From: Cladorhizidae sp. MBARI D1340-BT2
Lineage: Eukaryota > Porifera > Demospongiae > Poecilosclerida > Cladorhizidae
Assembly: GCA_028752905.1 (NCBI GenBank)
Contig: JAQNBH010000011.1
Coordinates: 31,742,017-31,806,016 of the forward strand
Direction: 5' to 3'
DNA: 64,000 nt
Numbering within the stretch: position 1 is the first letter of the stretch; each line of letters begins with the position of its first letter. Positions 44,565 through 57,959 of the stretch are shown piece after piece. The notes beneath the pieces are model-generated. The model saw only the letters and a program-made list of their open reading frames with translations. It was not told the DNA's origin and did no database searches. The position numbers and the translations under genes were made by a program.

Positions 44565-46834
44565 CTGACACATTTATACACACATTCAAGGCAGACTGTC
44601 AGTTGCCATCTAAAGCACTCTCTGAACACATGTATTATATACAGGCATAACACTCGACTCCCACCCACAATAAATGTAGCACATGCCAGAACAACACGTA
44701 GCTTCAGTTATGCACACTTGAACATTGCTATGGCCAAACATGTTCAGCACGACTCCATACCGCAAGCCATGTGTACACAGAGCAGATGCAACAATAACAC
44801 ACACTGTACAGTTTTCTTGGGTTATGGTAGTTTATTATGGATTAATATCTATTTTTTAATATTTTTTAAATAATAATAAACATAGTGTGGCTTGGAAATG
44901 AACCAGCTAGAAGCACAAGCATCGTGGTTATTCCTCACTCTTAAAGCTGAAACTAATCATGTGACACTGCACGGATCTCTGATAGCTATCCAGTGAATAG
45001 TGATGAGCTCAGTCTCTGCCCAGCTTGGAAAGAAAGCAGCTTATGTAAGGATGGTTGATGCAAATATTTCAAGTGATAATATCACAGAGGTTGTTCGAAT
45101 AGCTAGCAGTATTCATCAATATCTAGCCCTGCAAACCACTTGGAATTATGTGCATATCACATCCAAGCACTATCTCACCTCTTCCAATATGCTCTTCTAC
45201 TTCAAGGGCATTTATTCTACCATTTTTGCAGCTTACAGCTCTGCTCTCCTTCAAGGGAAGACCTACAAGATGTCTTGGCTCCTATGATCCTACACGTACC
45301 ATCATATCCATAGGCAGGCTAGGCATGGCAAGCTATTCGGAGTGTCACAATCCATATCCATAGGCAGGTTAGGCAAGGCAAGCTAGTCCAAGCTTTACAA
45401 GTACACATCTAGCAGGTGTGATGAATAATCAGGTATGCTGTTGTCCTTGAGGTAAAATGCTCCATTCGGATGACCTGATTCCAATGTTCCATTCCACATT
45501 CATTAGTGAGTATAGTCAGTCGAGTTCTATTCACACATGACATGTGCAAGTGCTGCATCGCTTATGGTCTGGTGAAGACAAAATTCTGTCACACCTGCCA
45601 TTACGACTAGAAGGCTGGCTACAATTAGAAAAGCAGTTGTAAATTCCAGTTGAGTGGGTGTACAAAAAGGCATCCAATCGCAACAGACAATCGCAACATA
45701 GTCTTTGATGGTCGCTTCCTGGCTGATCCGACTGTTTCTGGAAGCTCTTCAGCTAAGGAAAGCTGCATGGGCACTTATGCCTACCAGGAGGAAAACACTG
45801 CATCCCTCATCACCGAGCAAGGAGGTGCACCTGATGGCTATCTTCGCTGCAAGTTTTGTTGTCGACTTATAATAACCAATTGAGACCGACTGACTGTCAA
45901 CTCTGTTTGTGAAGCCTCTCGATGCTTAGCGCACATGAAGTTGTTCAAGTGCCTATTCTTTTGTCATTACAGTCTTTGCAGGCCCAGTGAAAACAAAAGT
46001 GAAGTAGTCTGACCGAAGTGACCCGATTAAGCTTTTGTCACCCGTGATATGATGGAATCAGAAATAACGCACCGCATTGTTACTGCTGCTAAAGTGAGGC
46101 GTGCATCACGAGTACGAATGGCGTGAAGTCTAGCAGTCCCATTATGAATTTGAAGTTACTTATTAAAATGATTACAAAATTCACATTTTAAAAAGTGGTC
46201 TGGTGTCCCAGGGAATTTGGCATCCCCACTTTTTGACACATCCGCTAGGCTATGGCTAGGGCTAGAGCTCGGAGGCTAGGGCTAGGAAGGGCTAAGGATA
46301 GAGCTAGGAGGCTAGGGTTAAGGCTAGAGCTCGGAGACCAGGGCTAGGAAGGGTATCAAAAGTAGGCACTTTAAGCATAGCTTTGAAATTGATGGCACAA
46401 TATCAAATTCAATTTCTAAACAGTGTCATGTAGTACTCTTCCATCCTCTATACAAGCTCTGATTTAGGGCTAGAGCTATATTCATTCATTTCTCCCTAGA
46501 CATCAGTGGCTTAGCGATGAATGAGTTACTGATGACCTCCATGACCCCTGGTTCTATATCATCATGCATTTAGTCTTCTATTTTTTTGGGGTGCCAAGCT
46601 TGTTGGCAAAAAAAACTCAACCCACAAAGTATGCCTAATTCCTGAGGGGATGCCAAAATCCACTAGGGTATTTGGCTCGGGGATGGTATGTTTCCTGGGG
46701 ATGCCAAATACCCTGTTACCCCGGTCTTGGCCTGACCTACCAGACTACCCTTCATTGTGTTAGGCATTCGTATGGTACCTCACTGAGAAGTGCTGTAATA
46801 AAAGTTGCTGAATAAGTGCCACTTACGTGCGTTA
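44565..46834. other. Part of a 7.1-kb SSX2IP-like intron
   Basis: A plus-strand frame at 45000-45284 (SDNITEVVRIASSIHQYLAL) and another at 45650-45880 look somewhat protein-like, but I recognise no family. A degenerate GGCTAGGGCTAGGAAGG repeat lies at about 46245-46350. Confidence 0.35.
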
Positions 46835-49722
46835 GATACATCACCCAGGCAACATATGTGCTGTATATTAGATGCATCACCTAAGCAACGTATGTGCTGT
46901 GTATTAGATGCATCACCAGGCAATGTATGTGCTGTGTATTAGATGCATCACCTAGGCAACGTATGTGCTGTGTATTAGATACATCACCTAGGCAACGTAT
47001 GTGCTGTGTATTAGATGCATCACCTAGGCAACGTATGTGCTGTGTATTAGATGCACCACCAGGCAACGTATGTGCTGTGTATTAGATGCACCACCAGGCA
47101 ACGTATGTGCTGTGTATTAGATGCATCACCTAGGCAACGTATGTGCTGTGTATTAGATGCATCACCTAGGCAACGTATGTGCTGTGTATTAGATGCATCA
47201 CCTAGGCAACGTATGTGCTGTGTATTAGATGCATCACCAGGCAACGTATGTGGTGTGTATTAGGTGCATCACCCTGGCAACGTATGTGCTGTGTATTAGA
47301 TGCATCACCCAGGCAACGTATGTGCTGTGTATTAGGTGCATCACCTAGGCAACGTATGTCCTGTGTATTAGATGCATCACCAGGCAATGTATGTGCTGTG
47401 TATTAGATGCATCACCTAGGCAACGTATGTGCTGTGTATTAGATGCATCACCTAGGCAACGTATGTGCTGTGTATTAGATGCATCACCTAGGCAACGTAT
47501 GTGCTGTGTATTAGATGCATCACCTAGGCAACGTATGTGCTGTGTATTAGATGCATCACCAGGCAACGTATGTGCTGTGTATTAGATGCATCACCTAGGC
47601 AACGTATGTGCTGTGTATTAGATGCATCACCTAGGCAACGTATGTGCTGTGTATTAGATGCATCACCTAGGCAACGTATGTGCTGTGTATTAGATGCATC
47701 ACCTAGGCAACGTATGTGCTGTGTATTAGGTGCATCACCTAGGCAACGTATGTGCTGTGTATTAGATGCATCACCTAGGCAACGTATGTGCTGTGTATTA
47801 GATGCATCACCAGGCAACGTATGTGCTGTGTATTAGATGCATCACCTAGACAACGTATGTGGTGTGTATTAGGTGCATCACCCTGGCAACGTATGTGCTG
47901 TGTATTAGATGCATCACCAGGCAACGTATGTGCTGTGTATTAGATGCATCACCTAGGCAACGTATGTGCTGTGTATTAGGTGCATCACCTAGGCAACGTA
48001 TGTGCTGTGTATTAGATGCACCACCTAGGCAACGTATGTGCTATGTATTAGGTGCATCACCTAGGCAACGTATGTGCTGTGTATTAGATACATCACCTAG
48101 GCAACGTATGTGCTGTGTATTAGATGCATCACCTAGGCAACGTATGTGCTGTGTATTAGATGCATCACCAGGCAACGTATGTGCTGTGTATTAGATGCAC
48201 CACCTAGGCAACGTATGTGGTGTGTATTAGGTGCATCACCCTGGCAACGTATGTGCTGTGTATTAGATGCATCACCTAGGAAACGTATGTGCGGTGTATT
48301 AGGTGCATCACCTAGGCAACGTATGTGCTGTGTATTAGATGCATCACCTAGGCAACGTATGTGCTGTGTATTAGATGCATCACCTAGGCAACGTATGTGC
48401 TGTGTATTAGGTGCATCACCTAGGCAACGTATGTGCTGTGTATTAGATGCATCACCTAGGCAACGTATGTGCTGTGTGTTAGATACATCACCCAGGCAAC
48501 GTATGTGCTGTGTATTAGATACATCACCTAGGCAACGTATGTGCTGTGTATTAGATGCATCACCTAGGCAACGTATGTGCTGTGTATTAGATGCATCACC
48601 AGGCAACGTATGTGCTGTGTATTAGATGCATCACCTAGACAACGTATGTGGTGTATATTAGGTGCATCACCTAGGCAACGTATGTGCTGTGTATTAGATG
48701 CATCACCTAGGCAACGTATGTGGTGTGTATTAGATGCATCACCTAGGCAACGTATGTGCTGTGTATTAGATGCATCACCTAGGCAACGTATGTGCTGTGT
48801 ATTAGGTGCATCACCTAGGCAACGTATGTGCTGTGTATTAGGTGCATCACCTAGGCAACGTATGTGCTGTGTATTAGATGCATCACCTAGGCAACGTATG
48901 TGCCGTGTATTAGATGCATCACCAGGCAACGTATGTGCTGTGTATTAGATGCATCACCAGGCAACGTATGTGCTGTGTATTAGATGCATCACCTAGACAA
49001 CGTATGTGGTGTGTATTAGGTGCATCACCCTGGCAACGTATGTGCTGTGTATTAGATGCATCACCTAGGCAACGTATGTGCTGTGTATTAGGTGCATCAC
49101 CTAGGCAACGTATGTGCTGTGTATTAGGTGCACCACCAGGCAACGTATGTGCTGTGTATTAGGTGCATCACCTAGGCAATGTATGTGGTGTGTATTAGGT
49201 GCATCACCCAGGTAACGTATGTGCTGTGTATTAGGTGCATCACCTAGGCAACGTATGTGCTGTGTATTAGGTGCATCACCAGGCAACGTATGTGCTGTGT
49301 ATTAGATGCATCACCTAGGCAACGTATGTGCTGTGTATTAGATGCACCACCAGGCAACGTATGTGCTGTGTATTAGGTGCATCACCCAGGTAACGTATGT
49401 GCTGTGTATTAGATACATCACCTAGGCAACGTATGTGCTGTGTATTAGGTGCATCACCTAGGCAACGTATGTGCTGTGTATTAGGTGCATCACCTAGGCA
49501 ACGTATGTGCTGTGTATTAGATGCATCACCTAGGCAACGTATGTGCTGTGTATTAGATACATCACCTAGGCAACGTATGTGCTGTGTATTAGGTGCATCA
49601 CCTAGGCAACGTATGTGCTGTGTATTAGGTGCATCACCAGGCAACGTATGTGCTGTGTATTAGGTGCATCACCAGGCAACGTATGTGCTGTGTATTAGGT
49701 GCATCACCTAGGCAACGTATTG
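46835..49722. repeat. 36-bp minisatellite, about 80 units
   Basis: The unit is GCAACGTATGTGCTGTGTAT then TAGATGCATCACCTAG. Variants include CACCAGG (35 bp, one base shorter), CACCCTGG, TTAGGTGCATC and GTGGTGTG. Larger blocks of variant order recur, for example GTGGTGTG-TTAGGTGC-CACCCTGG at 47250, 47855, 48210 and 49005, so whole multi-unit segments were duplicated. The unit is in-frame, so long open frames (MCCVLDASPRQR on plus, MPGDASNTQHIR on minus) occur by repetition and are not genes. It sits in an SSX2IP-like intron. Confidence 0.95.
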
Positions 49723-50691
49723 CAACAGAACATTGACACAATAATTTTATACATGTCTAGTTCAATTTCTGTAATTGTCCATAATTTTCCAACGAGCTTC
49801 TGGCTGCATATTTGCAGAGGAGCTCCCAGTCTTCCAACAGTGCAGGTCACTCATCCATGGCCTTCAAAGTTCAAAACACTTTCCAACGCACCCAATGAGT
49901 GCATTCTGTCTTGTTAAGGAAGTCAATAGTGAGCCTGTCGCAAGAATTATTCTCACGTTTGCCTAAAAGGATGAAGGATGTCCAAGTTGTTCTGTTGATG
50001 AACATGCTTCCAAGGAATAAAGTTAAACACAAAGTGAACTTGAAAGGCCATCGCTAGTTCTTCTTCGTTCTCCTCGAGAGATTTGCTTCTTCATAACCTG
50101 CCTCAAGACTTTAGTTTGGTTCAAGAGATTAGGTCCTTCTATGACTAGCTCGCAAGATTAGGTCCTCAGTCCTCCATATAAAAAAATTTGGAAAGTTTTC
50201 ATTTAATTTTTCTGTGTGTGTTATTTAGAAATAGTTAGAAAGCGACTATTCTCAGAACCCTCTCACCGGCGGGTTTGTGGACAACTATTCCAAATTAAAC
50301 TAGTTCCAGCTAAAAATCCCAGCTAAAAATCAAGGGACTTGCTCCTACCTCTTGCAATTAGGACTTTTGTTAGCACCATTGCTGTCAGTCATTGAGGTCA
50401 AATTTTATTGACCACAAAATAATATAATTATGAAAACAATGGTAGCTCCATAGAGGCCACATAATTCATAGACTTGATACATGTACATGTTTATGGCTCA
50501 AATGTCTCTGTGCTCTTTTTTGGCACTAGGAATGTAGGAATAGTTCTACTAGGCAAACCAAGGTTAGGTGCAGTCATAGTCATCACACTAACCACGAAAT
50601 ATGAATATCTGCAATTTCTCATTACAAGAACATTGTTTCTATTGCAAACAACACATATATCTAAAGAGCTACAGTAGATCCCTTCACAAAC
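49723..50691. other. SSX2IP-like intron, no clear feature
   Basis: Short plus-strand frames without recognisable motifs. Confidence 0.35.
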
Positions 50692-50971
50692 CTGAGAACT
50701 CTTCCTCGTGTGTCTTCCCCATCAGATAGGGGGCCACCTCCACCAGCTAGATCGCTAACGTGTGGTATTTGAATGGACACAGTTTCCAAGGACTCCATTG
50801 CAGCCCAAAGACCTGGCTTCCAGGTAGCATGAATGCCTTCTTCATCCTCAATTGACAATTCATCAGAAAGATCCCACACTTCACCTATGACCTCTGAAAT
50901 TATCTCTGCCAGTTGCTTTGCCATTTCGAGAGTGCGATTCGTTGGTGTTTTAACAAATTTTCCCCTAGTTC
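50692..50971 (-). CDS. Putative exon of unknown protein nested in the SSX2IP-like intron
   Basis: The minus-strand frame has an acceptor-like TATGTGTAG before 50971 and a donor-like CTCAG/GTTTGTG after 50692. The frame gives FVKTPTNRTLEMAKQLAEII, then SEVIGEVWDLSDELSIEDEE, then GIHATWKPGLWAAMESLETV. It looks like real protein (amphipathic helices, acidic run), but I recognise no family. Placed between the flanking SSX2IP-like exons it would break their perfect phase match (it ends with two extra bases). It is therefore either an alternative exon or part of another gene. Confidence 0.4.
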
Positions 50972-51687
50972 CTACACATAATCTGCCGTAATTTTGGGTT
51001 TGAAAATAGAGTATGGATTCAGCTAAGCTATTTAATGATATATAAATTATGGACCATAGACGATCCTGCATATATATATATTTTTTATTACAAATCCATG
51101 TCGCCATATGGCACCTGTGACAGTGAAATGGTTACGCGCCCATTCTCTTGCAGGTTGGGGTTAGAAGCGGGGCGCTAAATAACTCGAGTTTACGGTATGT
51201 TGTTACAACTGGAGGGGCGATGTTTATCAGAGGATGAACACTAATTGTGCTGCACACAAACATTTCAGCATCAGTGGGCAGCTAGCACATGCTTAGTGGT
51301 GAAGGATACTGAACTGGAGTCCAACTGGTACCAGTAAAAAAATATATATATTTAAAAAAATCAGAATTTTTTTAAAAGAAGGATAGGGTACGATGCACAA
51401 TCAGAGTGTGAAGTACACCATTTTGACCAGTGGTAAATTTATGTACGTCTTCTGTAAATAAAATGATAAATATTCACTACATACCTCCACCTCCCTCACC
51501 CCCAACAAGGATGAAAGGATGAAAGTGGTAAGAATTCGAATGTATGTTCAGCATGGATAATGCCTATATCATTCTGTATGTAGAGTGCACATGCAAATAT
51601 TTTGCCCATCTGAACATCCTGGCATGGCTACCCATAGTGTTGCCATGAGCACGTCCAGTGCTCTACAAAGCCATGTGTGCAGCTTAC

Positions 51688-51781
51688 CATCTCGCACAAT
51701 ATCATAAGGCATTTGAAAATGTCCAGTGCTGATTGAGTGAGCAACATCACCTCCCACTTCTTCAACACTTGTATCCTGACC
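51688..51781 (-). CDS. SSX2IP/ADIP-like gene, exon 4 of the visible set
   Basis: Minus-strand exon with acceptor TTGCTTTAG and donor GTAAGC. Starts in phase 0 and ends with one base (G). It encodes GQDTSVEEVGGDVAHSISTG then HFQMPYDIVRD. The last part corresponds to the segment before the second coiled coil in SSX2IP, and the next exon supplies GIEQSLRDK in frame. Confidence 0.75.
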
Positions 51782-51894
51782 CTAAAGCAATAACAATCAC
51801 CCACAGTAATTATGCGCCAGACACCAGCCCCTCGTTGTACGGTCTGTACATACAGAGAGGCACTGTAAGGTAGTGAGTATGTCTGGACACTTGC

Positions 51895-52002
51895 CTGGCC
51901 ATCCATCCTGAGAATGGAGCGCCTCTCATTGAGTAGAGCAGCCAGTTGCCTCTCCATGCCGGCCAGAGATTCTCTCACGCTAGCATTTTCCAAGATCAAT
52001 TC
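51895..52002 (-). CDS. SSX2IP/ADIP-like gene, exon 3 of the visible set (GC donor)
   Basis: Minus-strand exon of exactly 36 codons, phase 0 to phase 0. The acceptor is TTTCTTAG. The donor reads CCAG/GCAAGT, a textbook GC-AG intron start. It encodes ELILENASVRESLAGMERQL then AALLNERRSILRMDGQ. Human SSX2IP has a LMENAELKKVLQQMKKE block followed by ISLL at this position. This is the conserved coiled-coil core of the ADIP family. Confidence 0.82.
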
Positions 52003-52099
52003 CTAAGAAATACCACCAACGTGAAGCACAAACTTATGTTTTCATACCCTCCCACACCAGACGGCAAGCAAGTGTCACATCTTCGCAACATGCAGTCAC

Positions 52100-52154
52100 C
52101 TTTTGTCTCTCTTCGTAGTTACTGATGATGTTTCTGTACATGTCCTCATCTCCG
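52100..52154 (-). CDS. SSX2IP/ADIP-like gene, exon 2 of the visible set
   Basis: A 55-bp minus-strand exon with acceptor TTGGCCAG and donor GTGACT. The first C completes a Ser codon from the preceding exon, followed by GDEDMYRNIISNYEERQK. It aligns with the EDEMYKxxLNDYExRQ block of SSX2IP. All phases agree with both neighbours. Confidence 0.85.
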
Positions 52155-52218
52155 CTGGCCAATAGCAAAGAAGACACGATCACAAGTTAAGGATCACGGA
52201 GCATGGTGCGTGTCTTAC

Positions 52219-52319
52219 CTGCCGGGCTTATTCCAAGTTTTTCTTTTGCCGTCGGTTCTGTGCAAGGCATTGAGCATGCTCACCCCGAGCCTGCGCTCAT
52301 GACTCTTATCCGACACCAG
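52219..52319 (-). CDS. SSX2IP/ADIP-like gene, exon 1 of the visible set
   Basis: Minus-strand exon between acceptor ACTCCACAG and donor GTAAGA. It encodes LVSDKSHERRLGVSMLNALH then RTDGKRKTWNKPG, leaving AG. The GRADGKRxxW motif of SSX2IP is represented by HRTDGKRKTW. The N-terminal exons lie at higher coordinates, beyond the Tigger and LTR insertions, and were not found within the window. Confidence 0.82.
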
Positions 52320-52454
52320 CTGTGGAGTATTAAGCATGGGAAGATGGGAAGTAGTCCATGAAGACTAATGCATATTATTTATGTAGAGTCAAGTGGACTA
52401 TGTCAGTCAAGTGGACTATGCACTTACAGTACGTATAATGGTGGTGTATATATA

Positions 52455-54492
<2,038 letters not shown>

Positions 54493-54770
54493 TATTAGTA
54501 TTATTAGTATTATTAGTATTATTGTTATTATTATTGTTATTATTATTGTTATTATTATTGTTATTATTATTATTATTGTTATTATTATTGTTGTTATTAT
54601 TGTTATTGTTATTGTTATTATTATTATTGTTATTACTGTTATTACTATTATTACTATTATTACTATTATTACTATTATTACTGTAATAATAATAATAATA
54701 ATAATAATAATTAATAATACAATAAAATAATAACAATAATAACAATAATAATATTATAATAACGATAAAC
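54493..54770. repeat. TTA/TTG trinucleotide microsatellite
   Basis: ATTAGTATTATTAG followed by mixed TTA, TTG and TTAC trinucleotides, and then TAATAA. It begins at the right-hand TA of the Tigger-like element. Confidence 0.95.
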
Positions 54771-55108
54771 GAGGGTTAGTTAACCAAAGTTAATGAGAAT
54801 ATAGGGTGTGGCTATTGGGTATGGCTAGCCAGCAATGCAGGAATATAGGAGGGCATGATTACCATAGCTAGAGCACATGGTGGGAGGGGCATGCATAGTG
54901 GCCTCAAACCAGCACATGCCTCTTAGTCAGTGAATAAGGCAAGAGCTATTTTATATTTTGTTGGGTTGGGGCCTCTAGGGGGACTCCCTTGTTGGGCCTA
55001 GGCAGGGAGGCTGCTGGTAAATATATATATATATATCATAACAAGAATAATGGAAAAGGAATATGTACAACAACAACAACAATTCCAGTGGGTCTCACAA
55101 CACAGCAT
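54771..55108. other. No gene recognised
   Basis: Short tract including (TA)n at about 55019-55035. Nothing else seen. Confidence 0.4.
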
Positions 55109-55109
55109 C

Positions 55110-55716
55110 ACTAAGAAATGGGGCAAGAGACAGAGTCACTGTGAAGGTAAGGGTGGCAAGAGACAGAGTCACTGTGAAGGTAAGGGTGGCAAGAGACAGA
55201 GTCACTGTGAAGGTAAGGGTGGCAAGAGACAGAGTCACTGTGAAGGTAAGGGTGGCAAGAGACAGAGTCACTGTGAAGGTAAGGGTGGCAAGAGACAGAG
55301 TCACTGTGAAGGTAAGGGTGGCAAGAGACAGAGTCACTGTGAAGGTAAGGGTGGCAAGAGACAGAGTCACTGTGAAGGTAAGGGTGGCAAGAGACAGAGT
55401 CACTGTGAAGGTAAGGGTGGCAAGAGACAGAGTCACTGTGAAGGTAAGGGTGGCAAGAGACAGAGTCACTGTGAAGGTAAGGGTGGCAAGAGACAGAGTC
55501 ACTGTGAAGGTAAGGGTGGCAAGAGACAGAGTCACTGTGAAGGTAAGGGTGGCAAGAGACAGAGTCACTGTGAAGGTAAGGGTGGCAAGAGACAGAGTCA
55601 CTGTGAAGGTAAGGGTGGCAAGAGACAGAGTCACTGTGAAGGTAAGGGTGGCAAGAGACAGAGTCACTGTGAAGGTAAGGGTGGCAAGAGACAGAGTCAC
55701 TGTGAAGGTAAGGGTG
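55110..55716. repeat. 33-bp minisatellite, 18 near-identical units
   Basis: The unit is GGCAAGAGACAGAGTCACTG then TGAAGGTAAGGGT with no differences that I can see over the whole array. Long open frames on both strands are products of the in-frame unit. Each unit contains AAG/GTAAGG, a splice-donor-like string. Confidence 0.97.
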
Positions 55717-55871
55717 GTGCCTTCCACCTACATATCCTCCCCCAAACAGTGTACTAATAAGGTGCTAATAGGGGAGAAGGTTAGGAAGGAGGAGGGGTCT
55801 AGTTCAGACATTATGGATATTCGACGCAACCCAGACCACCCAACCCCCCTAGGCAGGGTTTTGGGTTTGGT
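55717..55871. other. Spacer between the 33-bp array and element B
   Basis: No feature seen. Confidence 0.4.
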
Positions 55872-55876
55872 CACAC

Positions 55877-56255
55877 TGTCAGGGATCTCCCAACACAGGA
55901 GCACCCTGGACAGGTCAGGGTAGTCATCAAGGCCAGGTGGAACTATACCTGTGGCAGAGACTCACCCTTTGAAGGGATGGTGTGAACCACTTGAACATAA
56001 CAAACGCATGCACATAGCTGTAGATATCATTGGACAGGATAATTATGCGAGCTCTATACATATACCTATATATGGTCATAAAGACTTGGGAGCTTGCTGC
56101 CATAAAAGGAGCAAGACCCCAGTCCTCGGGGTTCAGAGTTTTGTGAATGTGACTGTAGCTGGAGTCAATGAGAATATTATCGTAAAGTGCTCTTACTCAG
56201 TGTTGCTTAGTGGAGTGACTTAACCCGCAGTAACAGACTAGTTCCATCCCCTACA
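55877..56255 (+). repeat. 5' LTR of element B
   Basis: It is 379 bp, TG...CA, and matches 61563-61941 with scattered substitutions and small indels. No convincing tRNA primer-binding site follows (the next bases are TTCATTGCCAATTAG). Confidence 0.93.
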
Positions 56256-56259
56256 TTCA

Positions 56260-57470
56260 TTGCCAATTAGAAACAAACTTGTCGACCAGACAGAAGCTGT
56301 AGCTACCGACCATTGGAGTCCGGAGGGCAAGGAAGCCTCTGTGGATACCAGCACAAACTCGGATGACACAGAGCCAGAAGACCCAAGCATTGCAGACCTG
56401 ACCAAGAGACTGGTACGAATGGATGCAGCCCACAGGGCAGAGACACAAAAGATGGCAGATGAGAGCCGGCTCAGAGAGGACACGCTCCAGAGGGAGATGG
56501 ACCTCCACCACCAAGAAGACGGAGAGGAGAGACAGCGAAAGGAGAGAGCAGACGAGGAGAGACACCAGCAGGACAGAGAGAGGACAGAATACGACAGGAA
56601 GAGACCGGACAACAGAAGGAGGTGGAGGACAATGAACAATGGAGGCAGCCATTCCTGAGCACACAACAAATACACATTGAAGAGCGGAGACGTCTGACTG
56701 GAAAAAAAGAGAACTGGCAAAGACACTCCCAACGTGGCTGTACTCAAGAACGAGACAGAGACGTCCCTCACCAATTTCCAAATCACACATGACAACTTTC
56801 AAAGTCCACAAGGACTACTGGATAACCAACTTACTCCAGGTCTTGGACGAGCTGTCATTGCGTTTCCTGGCCTGCCTCCCCGAAGAGCGCCAGAAGGACT
56901 TTCCCACACTCCGTCAGACCATGATGAAATCACCCTCGAGACTTATTGAGCGAGATGGAGAAACCTAGCACCGATACAAGGGGAATCCGGCCACGAATTG
57001 CTGAAGAGATCCGGCCTCAATCTAACGAGATGAACCAAAGCCACGACCAACAAGCAGGAACTCCTCGACGTAATGACCATTGACTGAGCCATCCTAGCCT
57101 ACCTGAACGGGCCTGGATGCACGAGAAGAAACAGACCACTCCGGAGGAAAAAGGCGAGCTCATCGACCAGTACAAACTATTCCATCCCAAAGCAGATGCA
57201 CCCAAGAGGCAACAGTCGAGATCATTTGCATCCAGACCCTCGCGGGCGGAGGTGATCGCTATCAACCCAGAATCGGGGAGACAACCACCAGGACTGAGCG
57301 GACCACACCGGACACCGCCAGATGTGTACCTGACACACGACCCCCTAGACTACCCAGCTTTGACTCCGAGGGATGGCCACGATGCTTCCAATGCAATCAA
57401 TATGGACATGTACATGTATTGCAGCCAAGTGCCCGAGATGGGTAGGTACATACGTATGTAGGTATTTCCT
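56260..57470 (+). pseudogene. Element B gag
   Basis: The first frame (56260-56655) is highly charged (EDTLQREMDLHHQEDGEERQ), probably coiled coil. After a shift, FLACLPEERQKDFPTLRQTM looks like capsid helix sequence. Near 57380-57440 the start of a zinc knuckle (CFQCNQYGH) is seen. A short duplication of ACATGT follows the His codon, disrupting spacing and frame, so the last Cys lies out of frame. Several other frame changes are present. Confidence 0.6.
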
Positions 57471-57484
57471 CTAATCCCCTGGCT

Positions 57485-57830
57485 ATGTTACACCTTCCAG
57501 GTACCATCGATGGGAAAACAGTCCGAGAAATGACCATCAACTCGGGCTGCATGCAGGACGCATATCCACAGCAGATGGGTAGATGGCAGTGCCCTCACTG
57601 GCAACCAGGTATTGGTCACTGGAGTACATGGCCAAACACTATCCCTACCTCTGGCCAAGGTCAATCTCAACATGCACAGACGACAGCGCACCATGGTTGT
57701 TGTGGTCAACAAGCACCTTGACAGGGACGTGCTGCTGGGCCTGGACATGTCCGACCTTGCCCACCTCCTTCTGCATGTGCAAGAGAGGGCCTACAACGGC
57801 CGGCCGAGACGCTGATGCCGCAGACCATTA
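57485..57830 (+). pseudogene. Element B aspartic protease
   Basis: GTIDGKTVREMTINSGCMQD carries the retropepsin active-site region, with Asn where the catalytic Asp is expected. In a shifted frame VNKHLDRDVLLGLDMSDLAH gives the C-terminal (V/I)LGxD block. It lies directly upstream of the integrase N-terminus, not of RT. Confidence 0.65.
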
Positions 57831-57959
57831 ACCTATGCAGAATCCACCGACCTCTCTGACTAGGAGATGGACTCAGACCAGACCACTTAGAGAAGGCTGA
57901 TTAGGACGATACGGAACTGGCACGCTACCACCGAAGGAAGACCACGATCACTGCACACA

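Noticed and set aside
45000..45883. Plus-strand frames that look partly protein-like
   Set aside because: No domain recognised and frames end quickly; recorded as unassigned rather than called as genes.
46881..49663. Many open frames (CCVLDASPRQR and GDASNTQHIRCL types)
   Set aside because: Products of a 36-bp in-frame satellite on both strands, not genes.
46835..49722. Possible CRISPR-like repeat-spacer array
   Set aside because: Units are contiguous with no unique spacers, and the setting is eukaryotic.
55050..55923. Open frames with 18 repeats (GGKRQSHCEGK and ARDRVTVKVRV)
   Set aside because: The 33-bp unit is open in several frames; there is no start context, domain or splice support.
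56256..56275. Possible primer-binding site after the 5' LTR of element B
   Set aside because: The sequence does not begin with TGG and I could not match it to a tRNA 3' end.
56238..56811. Long minus-strand frames rich in Ser, Leu and Val
   Set aside because: Antisense shadow of the charged gag frame of element B.
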